From Annulohypoxylon bovei var. microspora (taxonomy: Eukaryota > Ascomycota > Sordariomycetes > Xylariales > Hypoxylaceae): a stretch of DNA of 64,000 nucleotides. The notes under the pieces are model-generated. The model was not told where the DNA came from and ran no database searches. It saw nothing but the letters and a program-made list of their open reading frames with translations. The position numbers were made by a program, and so were the translations under genes. This document shows positions 22,244 to 34,899 of the stretch, piece after piece (position 1 is the stretch's first letter; each line of letters begins with the position of its first letter). Location: the NCBI GenBank assembly GCA_022836615.1, contig MU405223.1, positions 124,001 to 188,000 on the forward strand, in the 5' to 3' direction.

Positions 22244-22648
22244 CAATATAATATGATTTTGAATTCGAATTAAATTTAGTGCAGCTGAGGCGTTATTTTC
22301 TATCGTCCCTCGATGCAGCTTGTTTGAGGATGTTCGAAAATATGATGCAGCTCTGGCATGATTCGGAGTGTTCGTAAAACAGGAAACAAACAAAAATTGT
22401 TGACTCGGCTGCCCGCACCATGTTTATGCGTTGGTAGAAATGACAGGTCAGTTAGAATCGGTAAGGCTCTCAGGCTTCCATTTAAAAGAACGACAGAGTT
22501 GAGGTTGTAATGTAGTACAAGTACCTAGTAGGGTGAAACTCGCATATTCATACATCGAATGCATTTGATTGGCTAAAAAAGGCTTGTGGTGCATAAAAAA
22601 AGTAACTTCGAATGTTCGAGTGCACAATTCCCACTTATCCAGTACGCT
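22244..22648. other. Short divergent promoter region, DCL2 / RCC1 protein
   Basis: Only 405 bp separate the two start codons, so the two promoters must share this sequence. I see no defined motif beyond AT-rich blocks. Confidence 0.5.
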
Positions 22649-23735
22649 ATGGAACTCCTCGCTACTGGCTTCAACGCCTGGGGGCAACTTCAATTCCATA
22701 ACAGGCAGAATATACCTCATGAACCTGATGATATTTATTCATTTCAGTCTGTCCTGAAAGACGATTTCATTGGACATCCGGTTTCTCTGTTAGAATGTAC
22801 TTTCGGTCAGTGTTATTCTCCCATGTCTTGGACTTGCTACTGACCTTAGAAACATGCTGACGAGAATCAGTCAAAACCACATCCGGGATACAGCAAGCAG
22901 GCTTCATCGATGCCAATCAAGAAACCCTCAAGAATAAGCTCCTCTCATCCACGGCAGCCGTTGCGGGAAATGGTATTGTAGCTGGTAAGCATCATATTCT
23001 AACGATGTATCTTGCATACCACTTACACCTTTGTAGAGTATAATGGCCACGATACTATCAATCAATACCACTCTCAACATGCCGAGAGTGAACGGGAACA
23101 GCAATCATTTTCTGGGATGGAACGAATCATTCAGCTGGTAGCGTACGAAACGGGATTTGTAGCTCTATCACAGGATGGCCGTGTCTGGACTTGGGGAGAT
23201 GAGCGCTACAGTGCTTGCCTCGGAAGACCGATAATACAATCAAGGTAAGAATAAAATATACATAATATATAACACTTCGCTTTAAGGGAGCAAAACTCAC
23301 AATGAAAACAGTCCAGCAGAAATACCTGGTCTTGTAGAGGAACTTGAAGACCTGCCGACGGGCAAGATAATTAAGATTGACGCTGCTGGATATATGATCC
23401 TTGCCCTGACGGAAGGACACGATCTCTATGTTTGGGGTGGCCATCCAGGAAGGCGAGCTCTCCTAGAAGAAATATCGAGTAGCCCGATGCCTGTGGTAGT
23501 GGAAGAAAGCGATATCATAGATTGTGGGGTTGGAGAATCTCATATAATTGTGCTTACTTCTGAGCATGACGTATATGTCATTGGCGATAACACAAATGGC
23601 CAGCTAGGGCTACCGGTTAAGGAGGCAATATCGTGGACAAGGATACCTTTGCATTTAAGAGTAGGACAAGTCGTTTGCGGTGTGAAAGCAGGGCAGCGCA
23701 CTTCGTTCATATTGATCAAAGACAAAGAGCCTTGA
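22649..23735 (+). CDS. RCC1-repeat (RCC1/BLIP-II) protein, four exons
   Basis: Exons are 22649-22805, 22865-22984 (or from 22871), 23037-23244 and 23312-23735, giving 302 residues. The start MELLATGFNAWGQL is the first RCC1 blade, and later blades are recognised by VWTWGDERYSACLGRP, LYVWGGHPG and VYVIGDNTNGQLGLP, the last with the classic GxNxxGQLGL signature. The protein is shorter than seven-bladed RCC1 and lacks the nuclear exchange-factor hallmarks I would expect, so it is a minimal propeller of unknown partner rather than the Ran GEF. The acceptor of exon 2 is ambiguous by six bases (both in frame). It is divergent from DCL2. Confidence 0.8.
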
Positions 23736-23812
23736 TGATTCTGCCTCAATTGGGCCCTCTATGCTGCTCTATGATACACGTGAACTCCTGAGAAACCCAG
23801 TGACGATTACGC

Positions 23813-24921
23813 TCATAGATTCGTCAGGTAGTCCTCGATCTCTTGTGGGGTTAGCTTTCTGAACCGTGGACCGCTCGCACCATGAACTCCTTCAACTCCG
23901 AGTAAGTGATCAGCAGGTGGGCCAACAATGCCTTTAGATGGTTAGTATACTCTCTCTAATTAAGCATTTTGTTACGACTTACCAATTTCGATCGTCTCTC
24001 CGTTCATTTCACCCTCAATAGTCTCCTTTAGGGTCAGAAGCGCAATGTGGACGGCATCCTCCAATTCTAGACCTTCGGTGTATCTCTTCTCTAAGAAGGT
24101 CTTGGCGGTTGTTGCACTCTTGCCGATGGCGGTGGCTTTCCAGGGGAAGTAACTTCCAGACGGATCAACCTGGTAAAGCATAGGTCCGCCCTTCAGAATA
24201 CCACCGGTCTTGCCCGAGGGCTTCTTCTCACCCTCGAACTCGCCTTCGACGGCGGATTCCTCATCTGGTAGAATACCCTCATCCCATCCGGCAATCAACA
24301 GACTGACACCATACGGTCGAACACCACCGGACTGGGTGGCTTCCTGCATCACTCGCGCAACATCCTGGACTAATATCCTGGTAGGCGGGTACTCGTTGTA
24401 GATTCGCTTGTAGCCGGTATGGGAAACCTTCCGTGCTTTGTCCACCAGCACTCTGTAGTCGGGGCCCATTCCTGAATAAACCATGCCGATGTTGGGAGTG
24501 ATTAAGCTGACCTTGGACAGGGAGGAGGGGTCGGCAAGAGGGGAAGACGACTTCTTTTCGGTCGCAAGGACGATTCCATTTGTTGCTAAACTGTTAGCTA
24601 TATAGTTCATAGTTCTAGGCGGTTTAATCATTATACGTACCCTTGATGCCTAGGGCGGTTACACCTTGGTTGACTGCGTTGAGGGCATACTCTAGAGAAC
24701 CGTTTCGTTAGCAAACACCACGAATATAGCCAAGGCCCGGATCTCTTCATTATACACCGGCATCAATAGACATGCGACGGGCGGGAAAGCTGGCATACCG
24801 ATCTGAACTAGTTTTCCACTGTTAGGAAGTTAGCTTACAGTCGCAGTGCAATATATGGTGGTCTGGTGGGAATTTACCTAGGGGAGAAGGTCGTCAATGA
24901 GAACGAGTAACGGTCCGCCAT
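23813..24921 (-). CDS. PRE8: 20S proteasome subunit alpha-2, five exons
   Basis: Exons on the minus strand are 24921-24878, 24818-24799, 24691-24641, 24585-23983 and 23931-23813 (278 residues). The N-terminus is the alpha-subunit signature: MADRYSFSLTTFSPSGKL, then VQIEYALNAVNQG. NGIVLATEKK, YSGMGPDYRVLV and LYQVDPSGSYFPWKATAIGK identify subunit alpha-2 (yeast Pre8, human PSMA2). As an alpha subunit it has no catalytic threonine and forms part of the gated outer ring. A charged insertion of roughly 30 residues (about 145-175, EGEFEGEKK and neighbours) sits before LYQVDPSG and makes the protein longer than the 250-residue yeast form. The first three coding exons are only 44, 20 and 51 nt. Confidence 0.93.
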
Positions 24922-26005
24922 TGCTGCAAGGTGGTATTAAGAGGTTGGAATTTGGGTGATATGTATAGGAAACTGAAAGGCTTCAAGGTTGTGTGTGGAA
25001 ATGGGTTGGGTGGATTAGATGGCGAGGCTACGGAACCTCAAGCTGTGTGTGGAGAGCTACAATTGCTTGCTAGGCATCGCGAGTTTGCGCGTCAGAGCTT
25101 AGGTTAGGTACATACAACCTTGGAATCCGTAGTGCCTTCTCCCAGAATCCCAGGGAGCTCCAGCGCATGTGTGTCGCACCTACCAGGTACCAAGATACTT
25201 AGGTCTGCATGTGGGCTTCGTACTTCCATTGGGACCTGAACGGAATGACTAATCCGGATTATTAGCACTCCGATACTAGTTTTATTGGAACCTTGAATCT
25301 AAATTACTACTCCAATTATATAATCACATCGGCTTCCCCAAGCAATCACAGACTGAAAAACTTATACTATGTACATACATCTCAGCTTCTAGATTCTCAA
25401 AGAGAGTACACGTTAACACAAATTTATCCGTTGAAAACCATTGAAGCCTAAGACGCCGAGTATGCCAGAACGTACTGCATATTCCAGGACTGGCTCACGA
25501 GTCAGCATTTAAAAACGGCCAGTTACCAAATTCGAGTTAAGAGAGAAGCAAGCTTCCATGGTTGACAGCTCAATACTCCGTGTAACAGCACAGTGTGATT
25601 CTTTGTGCGGCAGCCTGCATTTCCATTCGGAGACTTTCAACACTACATCACTACCTACCTACCTACATACGACCCTTTCTTTCCTATTGTCTATTGTCTA
25701 TGTCAAGTCTTTGACCAATACCAACCTAATACCCTCAATCCAATATAGTGCGCTCTTTGTGTTGAACGTCAGACAATATCTAGGTAGTCTAATTATAGAC
25801 TTCTAGGTTCTATTATAATGGTGAGATTCTGAGTGGGATACTCGGTTTTTTTATTTATGTTTCGTGTATTCCTTCAGTCTTTTCTAGCCGTACGTTCTGC
25901 GAGGCAGTCTAAGCAACGATATCCTTGTTCGACTTTGTATCGCAGTTCTTCCTAGAATACGCCAACGAAAACCCGACTCTGCCTCAGAAAGCGTTCTCCG
26001 CCAAT
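24922..26005. other. Divergent intergenic region, PRE8 / RINGv gene
   Basis: It holds both promoters. CCTACCTACCTACAT repeats lie at about 25653-25670. The frame at 25558-25806 encodes no recognisable product. The open frame of the downstream gene extends upstream to a TTG at 25925, but the first ATG is at 26006. Confidence 0.55.
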
Positions 26006-26961
26006 ATGGCGGACACCCATCGTTCGTTCGGAACTGCTACGGGAAACGATTATCCTGGGAGGCCGGGACAAACGGAGCCACATCCTAGGCCAAATGCTGA
26101 ACCGAATGCGGGCGAGTCGAAAAAGCACTTACGAATGTGCTGGATCTGCCACGATGAGGTAGAACCAACATATGAAGAGACGGGTTTCTTAGACGGCATT
26201 CGAAATCGGCGGCCGAAGAGATCATATGTCTCTGAGAATGGGGACCGACTCATCAACCCATGCCTTTGCAAGGGCAGCGTCAAATACGTTCACGAGGGTT
26301 GTCTGAAGCTTTGGATGAACGAGAACCCAAATGCTTGGAAATGTGGTCGGTGTCTCTACCAATACAGAATGGAACGAATGACTTGGGCCCAGCGACTCCG
26401 AAGCCCGATCGTCGCTCTTGGACTTACAATTCTCATACTCATGATCACCATCTTTCTACTTGGTTTTATAGCCGACCCTATTCTCAACCTATGGCTCGAC
26501 CCCGTCGGTACTATAGCAGAATCGGTCACGACTGGCCATATTATTCTAGACGACGATGTTGATATGCTGTCGGGTGATACAGGCTGGTTTGGTCACTTTC
26601 TGAAGGGGCTTTTCTCGCTTGGGTTGCTCGGATTCGTCAAGGCCTTCCTTGTTATGAGCCCTTGGCAATGGTGGAATTTGCGAACTAGTGGAATAATAGG
26701 CGGAGGAGGTGGCCGTCGTGCTGGAACCGGACGTGACCGGATGGAGAATATCAACCTGGTTCTTGTTCTCATCGGTGTTTTCACATTTCTATATGTAAGT
26801 TTATCTTTGGTCGCGTTTTTGTATCCTACTGACAATTCTAGACGGTTTGGAAAGCCACGCGGAAGTGGACCGAAAAAACTCTGGACAGAGCGAGTCAAAA
26901 GATTCTCAATGTCCAGAGCGACAATAATGACGATGATGATAGTGATGATGAAGACGATTAG
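26006..26961 (+). CDS. RINGv (MARCH-type) membrane E3 ubiquitin ligase candidate
   Basis: Exons 26006-26794 and 26842-26961 (302 residues), joined across a 47-nt intron with TACTGAC branch site. The RING-CH/RINGv pattern is CWIC (about 41) followed by PCLCKGSVKYVHEGCLKLW and CGRC, i.e. a C4HC3 zinc-binding arrangement with an expanded first loop. Three hydrophobic segments follow: about 120-150, 205-225 and 248-265. The C-terminus is strongly acidic (NNDDDDSDDEDD). MARCH-type ligases sit in ER, Golgi or mitochondrial membranes and ubiquitinate membrane cargo; the target here is unknown. The chosen ATG gives MADTHRSFG; a longer 5' extension would need a non-ATG start. Confidence 0.85.
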
Positions 26962-28097
26962 TCTCTAAGCGAAATTGACAATCCCCTGAATTTCAAGCAT
27001 GATGTTTTTTGTTTTGCTGAATTGCACCAATTGCTATGTTGAGATGAACCTGCACACTCTTAAGTTGCCCTGAAGTTGCTCTTCCGTTTCTTGTCAACTA
27101 GTCTGTGTGCAAAGATTGATACCTTGCTACCGTCTGATGAGTTTGGGCGTATTGCTCTTATTCGTACGCAGACTTGCTCAAGGACGTCGAATCTCTTGCC
27201 TAAAGTCGTTGGCTCTTTTTGAGTTGATTTGACTCAACTACCCTTTTCCCATCTTCCAATGGTTTTCATATAGAGGTGTGGTTTGGCTATATTCGATACA
27301 GACGATCTTCTAAGCCTCATGTTGCTGCTCTCCCCCCTAACCCAGTGATGATGAACCCTGATTGGTTGAGGTCTTTCTCGTTTAGATACTTGAATACATT
27401 TGTGGATGTAATAGGTTAGGTTGATTAGCTAAGCGGCCCGGGGGTCAAACAGTCGGGACCACTGACCACGTTCCAGACAACCAAGGGCCAACAGGGGTCC
27501 CAGGCCGCTTTAACTTTAGTCAATTAAAAAGTAACCAAAAATGAGTTTCCCGTAATTTGGCGATGGACTGCGGTGCACATGGTTTTTTTGCGACATGTCA
27601 AACACGACGGCTATTCGAGCCTAAAATAATACTTATTTTAGTTTTAGTCATTGATTGTCAGCTTTTTCAGGTGACTTGATGCGACTCGAAACCATCAGTC
27701 ATCCGAAGTCCTAATCTTTTTCAACCAACTTTCGCTTATCTCGCCTCTTTGTCGTGGTTTACTACATTGTCGTGCCAAATTTGCGCCAAGGTGGCCACAT
27801 CCCTCACGTCTAGGTAGACATTGGGCAACCCGTCCGCCTTTTGTCTCAACCGCTCGCTGATCGGATAGCTAGAGGTTGTCTGTTTGAATTACGTCCTTTG
27901 GTCACAACATTGCCTGTTACCCATAATCGAAGGGGACGCTGATCGCAATCAGGGTAGAAGACGTCACGTCTCTACTGCTACTGCTACGCGCCGTCATTTA
28001 ATAGCAACCTACGGGTCTGCGACCGAACCGACACTCTCTACGTTTACTCCCTTTCTAACCATCCTAAGAGAGATTATTCTCTTAATCGACATTCATT
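26962..28097. other. Intergenic 1.1 kb
   Basis: 3' flank of the RINGv gene and 5' flank of the GT34 gene. No gene, tRNA or repeat is supported. Confidence 0.55.
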
Positions 28098-29155
28098 ATG
28101 CACTACGCCTACCCCCCTCGAAAGAGTTCGAATCCTCCACCTTACCTACCTCGTTCCTCGCGGATACCGAGAATACGAAGGAGTCATCTACGGCCAATCG
28201 CCTTACTTGGACTAGCGATTATCGGTTTGATATGGCTATTTTCTGGCAGCTCAAAACACGCCAAACATACGATATCGGGAAAGCCGGCAGTTGTACTAGT
28301 CACCGTGTTCGATGACAAGAGCGATAACTCGATATATATCAAGAATATCAAGGAAAATAGGGTACAATATGCGGAAAAGCATGGTAGGTTTATTTAAGTA
28401 CGGGTTAAATATCTTGAGCTTTCTTCTCTAACTAGGTATCGAATAGGATATGGTACATTACTTGTCAAAACAAGCGACTACGACCTCAATGGGGCACCTA
28501 CGTCCTGGTCTAAAGTCGTGGCGATGCGACATGCGATAACGAAATTTCCCGACTGTAAATACATGTGGTATCTCGACCAGAATGCATTCATCATGAACCC
28601 GAATCTAAAGGTGGAGGACTATGTTATGAGCGCCAGCAAACTTGAGGCCAACATGCTCAAGGACCTTCCGGTGGTTCCGCCGGATAGCATCATCAAGACA
28701 TTCTCACATATCAAGGGAAGCGAAGTCGAGTTTGTCATGTCTCAAGATAAAGAGGGCCTCGCCTCGGGTAGTTTTATGATCAAGAACGGCGAATGGGCAA
28801 AATTCTTCCTCGATACCTGGTTTGATCCATTATATCGAAGCTACAACTTTCAGAAGGCCGAGACTCATGCTCTGGTAGGTTTTATGTCCCTATTTACATA
28901 TATCTTACCTAAGAGAAAAGTTCTAACAGATAGCAGGAGCATATTGTTCAATGGCACCCGACAATTTTGTCGAAATTGGCGATTATTCCCCAACACATTA
29001 TTAATGCCTATAGTAGTAATGACCATGGCGCGCAGTACAAGGACGGCGACATTGCCGTCGTATTCGCCCGCTGCTCTGATACGGGAGATATGAGCTGTGC
29101 TAAGGAGGCCGAGCGGTTTTCGCAACAATGGCGAACATCCTTTTCTAGGTCATGA
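28098..29155 (+). CDS. GT34 alpha-1,6-mannosyltransferase (Mnn10/Mnn11 type)
   Basis: Exons 28098-28383, 28447-28874 and 28937-29155, phases consistent, giving 310 residues. The first 30 residues are Pro/Arg-rich and cytosolic. PIALLGLAIIGLIWLF (about 33-48) is a single signal-anchor, typical of a type II Golgi enzyme. The lumenal GT34 domain contains VVLVTVFDDK, DYDLNGAPTSWSKV, WYLDQNAFIMNP (the family's donor-binding loop), GLASGSFMIKN and EHIVQWHPTIL. In yeast Mnn10 and Mnn11 extend the alpha-1,6 backbone of N-glycan outer chains in the M-Pol II complex. Assignment to Mnn10 or Mnn11 is not possible here. The intron 1 acceptor must be the second AG (TCGAATAG); the earlier one gives a stop. 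Confidence 0.85.
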
Positions 29156-31099
29156 GGAAATACATACACGCGATAATGTGTAATGACAAGGACTGTTTCT
29201 ATGCAAGCACTGACCTCGCGATGCCGCGACGGCGACGAAGAGGGGAGCCGCCGCACTAATGGTTTATGGGCGTTCAAGGAGCACGAGGATATTTTAGATT
29301 CGGTTGTTCTATGGTCCTCTATTAACACTAGAGGGACTCGGCATTTACATAGGTGTTTTGACGGCTTGGAGACTACTACCACGTTATATGTGCGCTTCGG
29401 CGATGCTGGATGTATTATTTCTCAAACTAGGACCGACGAAAGGGGTCTTCGATGTTAGGCCTATCAACCTAGTGTCTATTCATCGTATACCGCTTATATA
29501 CGAACACAATTCGTAGGTTTAGCAGGCTGTCTGTAAATGATTATGTATGAGATTCAACGGATGTCCACGGTATCTAGGTAGTTGATGATATGGTAGTATC
29601 GTGATAAGTTGCCAAATGGGGCTTAATATCTAAGAAGGAACAAGCAAGCACATGAGAAGTCTGATGTGACTGATAGAGTATTATACATATCGCTCTTTTC
29701 AAACATGATGTCTTGCTCAGATACTGGCCCGTGCTTAAAAGTTGTGAGGATCACCAATCGCCTTCATATTAAGTTTTAACTCCCCTCCTTAACAATGCGG
29801 CCGCCTCTTGGCCCAATCATTGCAGGTATGTAGAATACTCTGTGGGGAATCACTCCGGTTGGCTGCATGTTACTTCTAACACAAGATGACAAGAGAGTTT
29901 TGCTTTTTTTTTTTTTTACTTTTTTTTTTTCCCCTTAAGCGAGAATCAATACTCATTCGGCTCTAAGCCATCCGACGATAAAGGGAGTGCTGAGGATGGC
30001 CGTACGTTTCAGCCATTACCAGCGTACCTTGCTTACTACTACGTGCCTAGGTGGTGCCATGTCGTATGCGGCTGCAGAGCACGGAAGAGGCTAGGTGCCA
30101 TCTCATATGAATTCGTCTGAAATGTAGTGGACGGGGTATTAGATGAATTTAGGTATGTCAAGTGTCAGTGTTAAACCTTGATGCCAGATGAATGGTAGCA
30201 TTTAATAACCTTAAACATTAAGGTATCGGTATTGTCAATTACCGAAGGGGTGGCTAGCTGAGTGGCACACGTGCGTATATCCACGTACCCGTATATTGCA
30301 TTTCTTACATCATAGAAAGTGTATATTTTAGAAACCTTGAACTTAGAAACTAAACACTCTCATATGTACTTTACCATAAATAACTTCATATAGCAATTCA
30401 ACTTCTCTCACGCAGATCATAACAACCCATAAACAAATTACAAATATACCTCCAATGTTGTAATTCTTCGTCGGGCATGAGTTACCTGGTTACTACTACG
30501 GATCACAATGCACTAGTCTACAACGCACCTTGAATGGTGTCACAAGTCACAAGCTCGCGAAAATGCCTGTCTGCCAAATGCGGATGCGATATCAATGCGG
30601 CTCACCTAGATCTCTCGAGCACACGTAGTCTAGCTAGTCAGCTGTCTTTTAACTCGTTTCTAATTGTAGATCACACAGTTGACCCAAACTGATTTAGAGA
30701 GTAACTGGGTGAGCTAAGCAGATCATACATACCCCGGTCAACCCGGTTCACGAGTCTGGGCACTTGCAGGGGCTTCAACCTCAAGATTTCCAATCCGTGC
30801 TCAACGCCAATAGTTCGTCAACTATGCTTCGCATGAACGAACATGTTCTTTCGACGTGATAGCTCGGCCCTGGTAAGCAAGCATCAACCCGGCCGAGCAA
30901 AGATGGGGGTCAAAGAGCTGTCGTTCTTGTCCATCAGCCGTCGTCTGTGCTTGGGCATTGATATCCATCGGTTATCGTTTCAATCTCATCCATCATCGAT
31001 CTTCTACATATCTTCCTTCTTTCACATTCTTTTCTGTCTTGATGACATCGTCCTGGCGACACTTATTGCTTTAAGTCACTCGTTATGGGCTCTTGAACA
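29156..31099. other. Intergenic 1.9 kb
   Basis: Contains a poly-T tract at about 29904-29932 and nothing coding that I can support. Short frames at 29183-29516 overlap the GT34 3' flank and lack any motif. The last 300 bases are CT-rich and likely the leader of the following gene. Confidence 0.55.
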
Positions 31100-33195
31100 A
31101 TGCAGAAGAGCGGGCTCTTGCGGTACTTTCTGTTAATCGCGCTGGGCACGATAGGGGTATGGGCTAATGAGGATATTGGAGGAGATGCCGAGTCGTCGTC
31201 GCAGAGAGTGGCGAGAGTGCCACGTGGAGAAGAACCTTTCTTGTGGAATAACTTTGAACATGTCGTGGTCGAGAAGGACAATACAGTCGGGAGACTTATA
31301 GTAGAGAGGATACCGGATTCAACGAGAAGAAGTCCAAAAGAACAGGCTGCTCCAGCTTTAACGACGCCCCAACCAACAGCGCAGCCGCAGAAGCGTCAGG
31401 ACGATGGCCAAGTCCAGGCGCTCTCGCAACAGCTTCAGTCGCTTTCACAATCCGCGACCCAAGCTTTATCATCCGTCTCGTCGAGCGCATCTTCGGCCAT
31501 GAGTCTTGTATCTCAATCCGCACAGTCCGTTCGACAGTCCGCTGACCAAGCGGTCCGGTCTGCAAATCAGAATGCCGACGATGCTAACCGGCAACTGTCG
31601 CAGACTATATCGTCGGCTTCGAGTGCCCTCTCTGCGGCTAGTGCTCGTGCGAGCAACGACCTAGCGCAATCACAATCAAGTATGAGTAGCCGTATCTCGT
31701 CCAACTTGGCTAGTGCTCAGAGCAGCGCAAATAGCGTTGTAAGTGCCGCTCGGGCAGAGGCAAGCTCGAGTGCGTCAAACGCGGTGAATATAGCCGCCAG
31801 TCAAATTCAAGAGGCGAGAGCCGACGCGAGCGGTATTAGGGTGCGTTTTGATTCCCTCAACCTTGCTATGCTATATCATAGTCAACTGACAAAACATCAT
31901 AGGGTGACGCAAACTCTATTGTCACGCAGGTGCAGTCTAACTCAGTCTCAGGCGCAAATGTTGCTATAATAGTCACGGTGTCAGTTGTCGGTACTGCTAT
32001 ACTTACAGCCATCGCTTCGTACTTCGTTGTTCGGTATCGACGCAAGAGGCGACGTAACCGTGATCCCTTGGTCATGGCAATGAATGCCAATGACGAGAAG
32101 CAACAATACGACACGCAGTATGAAAAACCAATTGCGATCCGCGGTTCACCAGCGAGCCCTAGCCCTCGCTTCACACCATTTGGAGGCGGCACGGGCTACC
32201 CTATGGACAAATTTAAGCTCCCAGACCTTGGCCTAAGCCCTTTTCTAAAAAAGAAAACTAGCGAAGGAAGCCCAAGCATAAGTGACATTGGGTTTGCGAG
32301 GAGCAATTATAGCCCTAGAGAGGGCAGTGTAGAGGCCCCCGCGGGACCCTCTAATAATGACGTCTATGGCGTCTCGCCAACGAGCTTCAGGTTGCAGAAT
32401 GATCGAAGTGTTAAGAGCGCCACAAGCGTGCGGCTTATCAGAGTAGGCAGTACTAAAGGCAAGGCCAAGGAGGAAGATGAGGAGGCCCTGTTGAGTCCAA
32501 TGCCTTCCCCACCGCCGCCGCTTCCCGCGCAAATACCGGCACCAGCACCTGTGGCTGTAGCTGCAGCGGTACCTATTTCGATACCAACACAACCACAACC
32601 TGTTGAGCTTCTATCACCGGTAGAGCTCCAGGTCGCAGAACCACCACCGGCAACCATTCGAGCCGTCCGCAATTCCGAGCCACCAGAAGAACCAGAGCCA
32701 GACCCCACCCCAATCAAGCCCTTCGAAACAATGAATACCATGACCAGCCAGCAACGTCTCCGATTCCGCGATAGTAGCGACATCGAGTCGGCTGAGCCCT
32801 CGCCGACCCCGGCCTGGCGGCGCTCGCGTTCCGCAACAGTATCCTCGATGCGCAACACGAACACGGCCTTCCTGCGCACGAACACCACGAGCCCCGAGAG
32901 CGTGGGCACCCAGTCCCCGCCCAGGCGCCCCAAGAATGCGGGCCCGACTAGCTTCGCTACGTTCCCGCGCATCCGCGACAGTCCCCCCAGAGGCTCGGCT
33001 GCCGAAGCTATTATTAATAGGGGCCGCTCGGGGCTAAGCGGGGTTGCAGCACGCCTGAGAGAGGAGGCGGAGCGTAGACGCAAGGAGTTGGATGAGGTCG
33101 GCGGTAATCGTAATAGCGTTAGAGCAAGCAAGGACGTTTCCGCACCGGCGGAGACGGAGGCGAGGGGCCCGAATTGGCCATTTGGGAACAGCTAA
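31100..33195 (+). CDS. Ser/Ala-rich single-pass membrane protein, sensor-like
   Basis: Exons 31100-31840 and 31903-33195 give 677 residues. A signal peptide (about 1-22, LLRYFLLIALGTIGVWA) precedes a short globular-looking part with WNNFEHVVVEKD. From about 100 to 245 comes a long Ser/Ala/Gln stretch with hydrophobic residues at regular spacing, probably extended helix or O-glycosylated stalk. A transmembrane helix lies at about 266-290 (AIIVTVSVVGTAILTAIA), followed directly by the basic stop-transfer RYRRKRRRNR. The remaining 380 residues are cytosolic, Pro/Ser/Arg-rich and disordered, with KFKLPDLGLSPFLKKK. The architecture resembles fungal wall-stress sensors of the Wsc/Mid2 type, but I see no WSC cysteine domain and no close family, so function is unknown. 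Confidence 0.7.
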
Positions 33196-34899
33196 CTCGT
33201 CAGGCTGGGTTGGGTGGACGGGCGGATCGAGGAGATCAAGGAAAAGGACATTGGGGCGTAATGGCAGAGCATGTTAGCATAGGAGGAACGTAATTTGTGG
33301 GAAGATACCACGGCGCTAGGATTAGCATCATGATCAGGATGGGGGATGGGGGAGGGGATATGAAGGGGAGAGGTGAGAAGATGACAGGAGAATGGGGGGA
33401 GAAGATACTTCGAGTACTCGTGGTTGAGACTAGAATACCATATTAAATGTCTAAATAGTAGTTATAACTAGTTCATCTATACATATGTTTCTTGAATTTG
33501 GTATCTCGAAGTTGTGTACCTAGGTATGTATGTGACCATCTAATGGTATAAGCAACTTGTCTAAAGAGGTAGGCGATCCTTCAAGTTGATGCATACCTAC
33601 CTATATAGAACCACCCACACGTCCTCGAGTGCCAAATAGCCTAGGACTGAAGTTGAGTGTGCTATTCCAGCCGATTGGCGAAACCTCCTTATCCTTGTTT
33701 CTGAGGCTGTCGAGTATTCGATAACGCAGTCCAATGAAAACAGGCCCTAGACACAACCAAGACACGGACTCAGTCAGACAGATAACTGCATGTGTGATAG
33801 TTCCATTAATAGCTACCTACCTAAGGCTACTCAGCATAGCCAGCCACTCCAGCTCTACAGTGTCGTGTGACCTATCTAACATACTACCTAATACATGCAA
33901 CACACGCCTTCGGCGCGATCCTCCCGGCAATATGTCAGATTAGCGGGAGTCTCGGGACCCTCGATTCTGCTCTACTATTGTCTTACATACGTCTACGCCG
34001 GTCGAAGGACTCCGGGTGGTTGGTTCGTGGAAGTGAGGTCTACGTATCATGAGTCATTACCTGATACTTGGACCCAGTCGTCCGTGATAAGGAGCCGTCT
34101 ATTGGCAGCACCCCCAAACCGAGCGAGCACCGACTGGCCGGTCCGTCTCCAGAAAAGGGACTCGGTAGAAAATACGGAAATGAGGTGCGTGATCCATGGA
34201 CTATCGCGTGGGGTACGGGATATACGATCCTCATCTGACCCCCTATTGCATGTCACCTGCTAGTGCCTAGCACGTACTGACATACAGGAATAAGATCCAA
34301 GTGCATGTCTTTAGGTAGGTATTCACCACGCATATCAGCTGGGGGAACGGGGAATCGTGGCGGTAATTCGCCCCGGTCTTTGTGAAATATTTCGAGAGAA
34401 GCTTGAGAGCTCCCCCTTGGTACTACCTTGGTCTGTAGATGTACCAATTTTAACGCCCGATCAACTAAGGTGTATATGTGATGCCTGCTGCCGACCAATC
34501 TTGATTTCAACAACTTCTATCCCAATGTTGCCAACAACGCCTAGTTTATGCAAGCTCGATATGCCTTCTTTTCATTAGAGAATAGCAACGAAGAGCAGGG
34601 AGGAATGTGATATTGGCAATGCCAACGTTCATCATCTCGACCTGAATTCTTCTTCGTAAATACCTAGGTAGATTAGAAATAATGGGCACCAGAGACAATG
34701 CTGCAATGCCGCATGATAAATGAATATCTCGAGGGGAGATACCAATAACTCCAGAACCCTAGTCTATGCAGTTTTCCCACAGCAGAATGGGATGGAATGA
34801 ATCGTTTGGGGAGAAGAGAAATATGGGTGCTCGCGAGAACGTTGAGGAAAGGCAGACTGGAGCCTTTCCCAAACACGGTTCTTTGACGTACTCGGATCG
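33196..34899. other. Intergenic between convergent genes, 1.7 kb
   Basis: No gene is supported; short frames overlap in all directions without a motif. ACCTAGGT palindromes occur at 33518-33525 and 34662-34669. Confidence 0.55.

Noticed and set aside
32364..33131. 255-codon minus-strand frame opposite the membrane protein tail
   Set aside because: Shadow of the Pro/Ser-rich coding frame; composition is its reverse complement.
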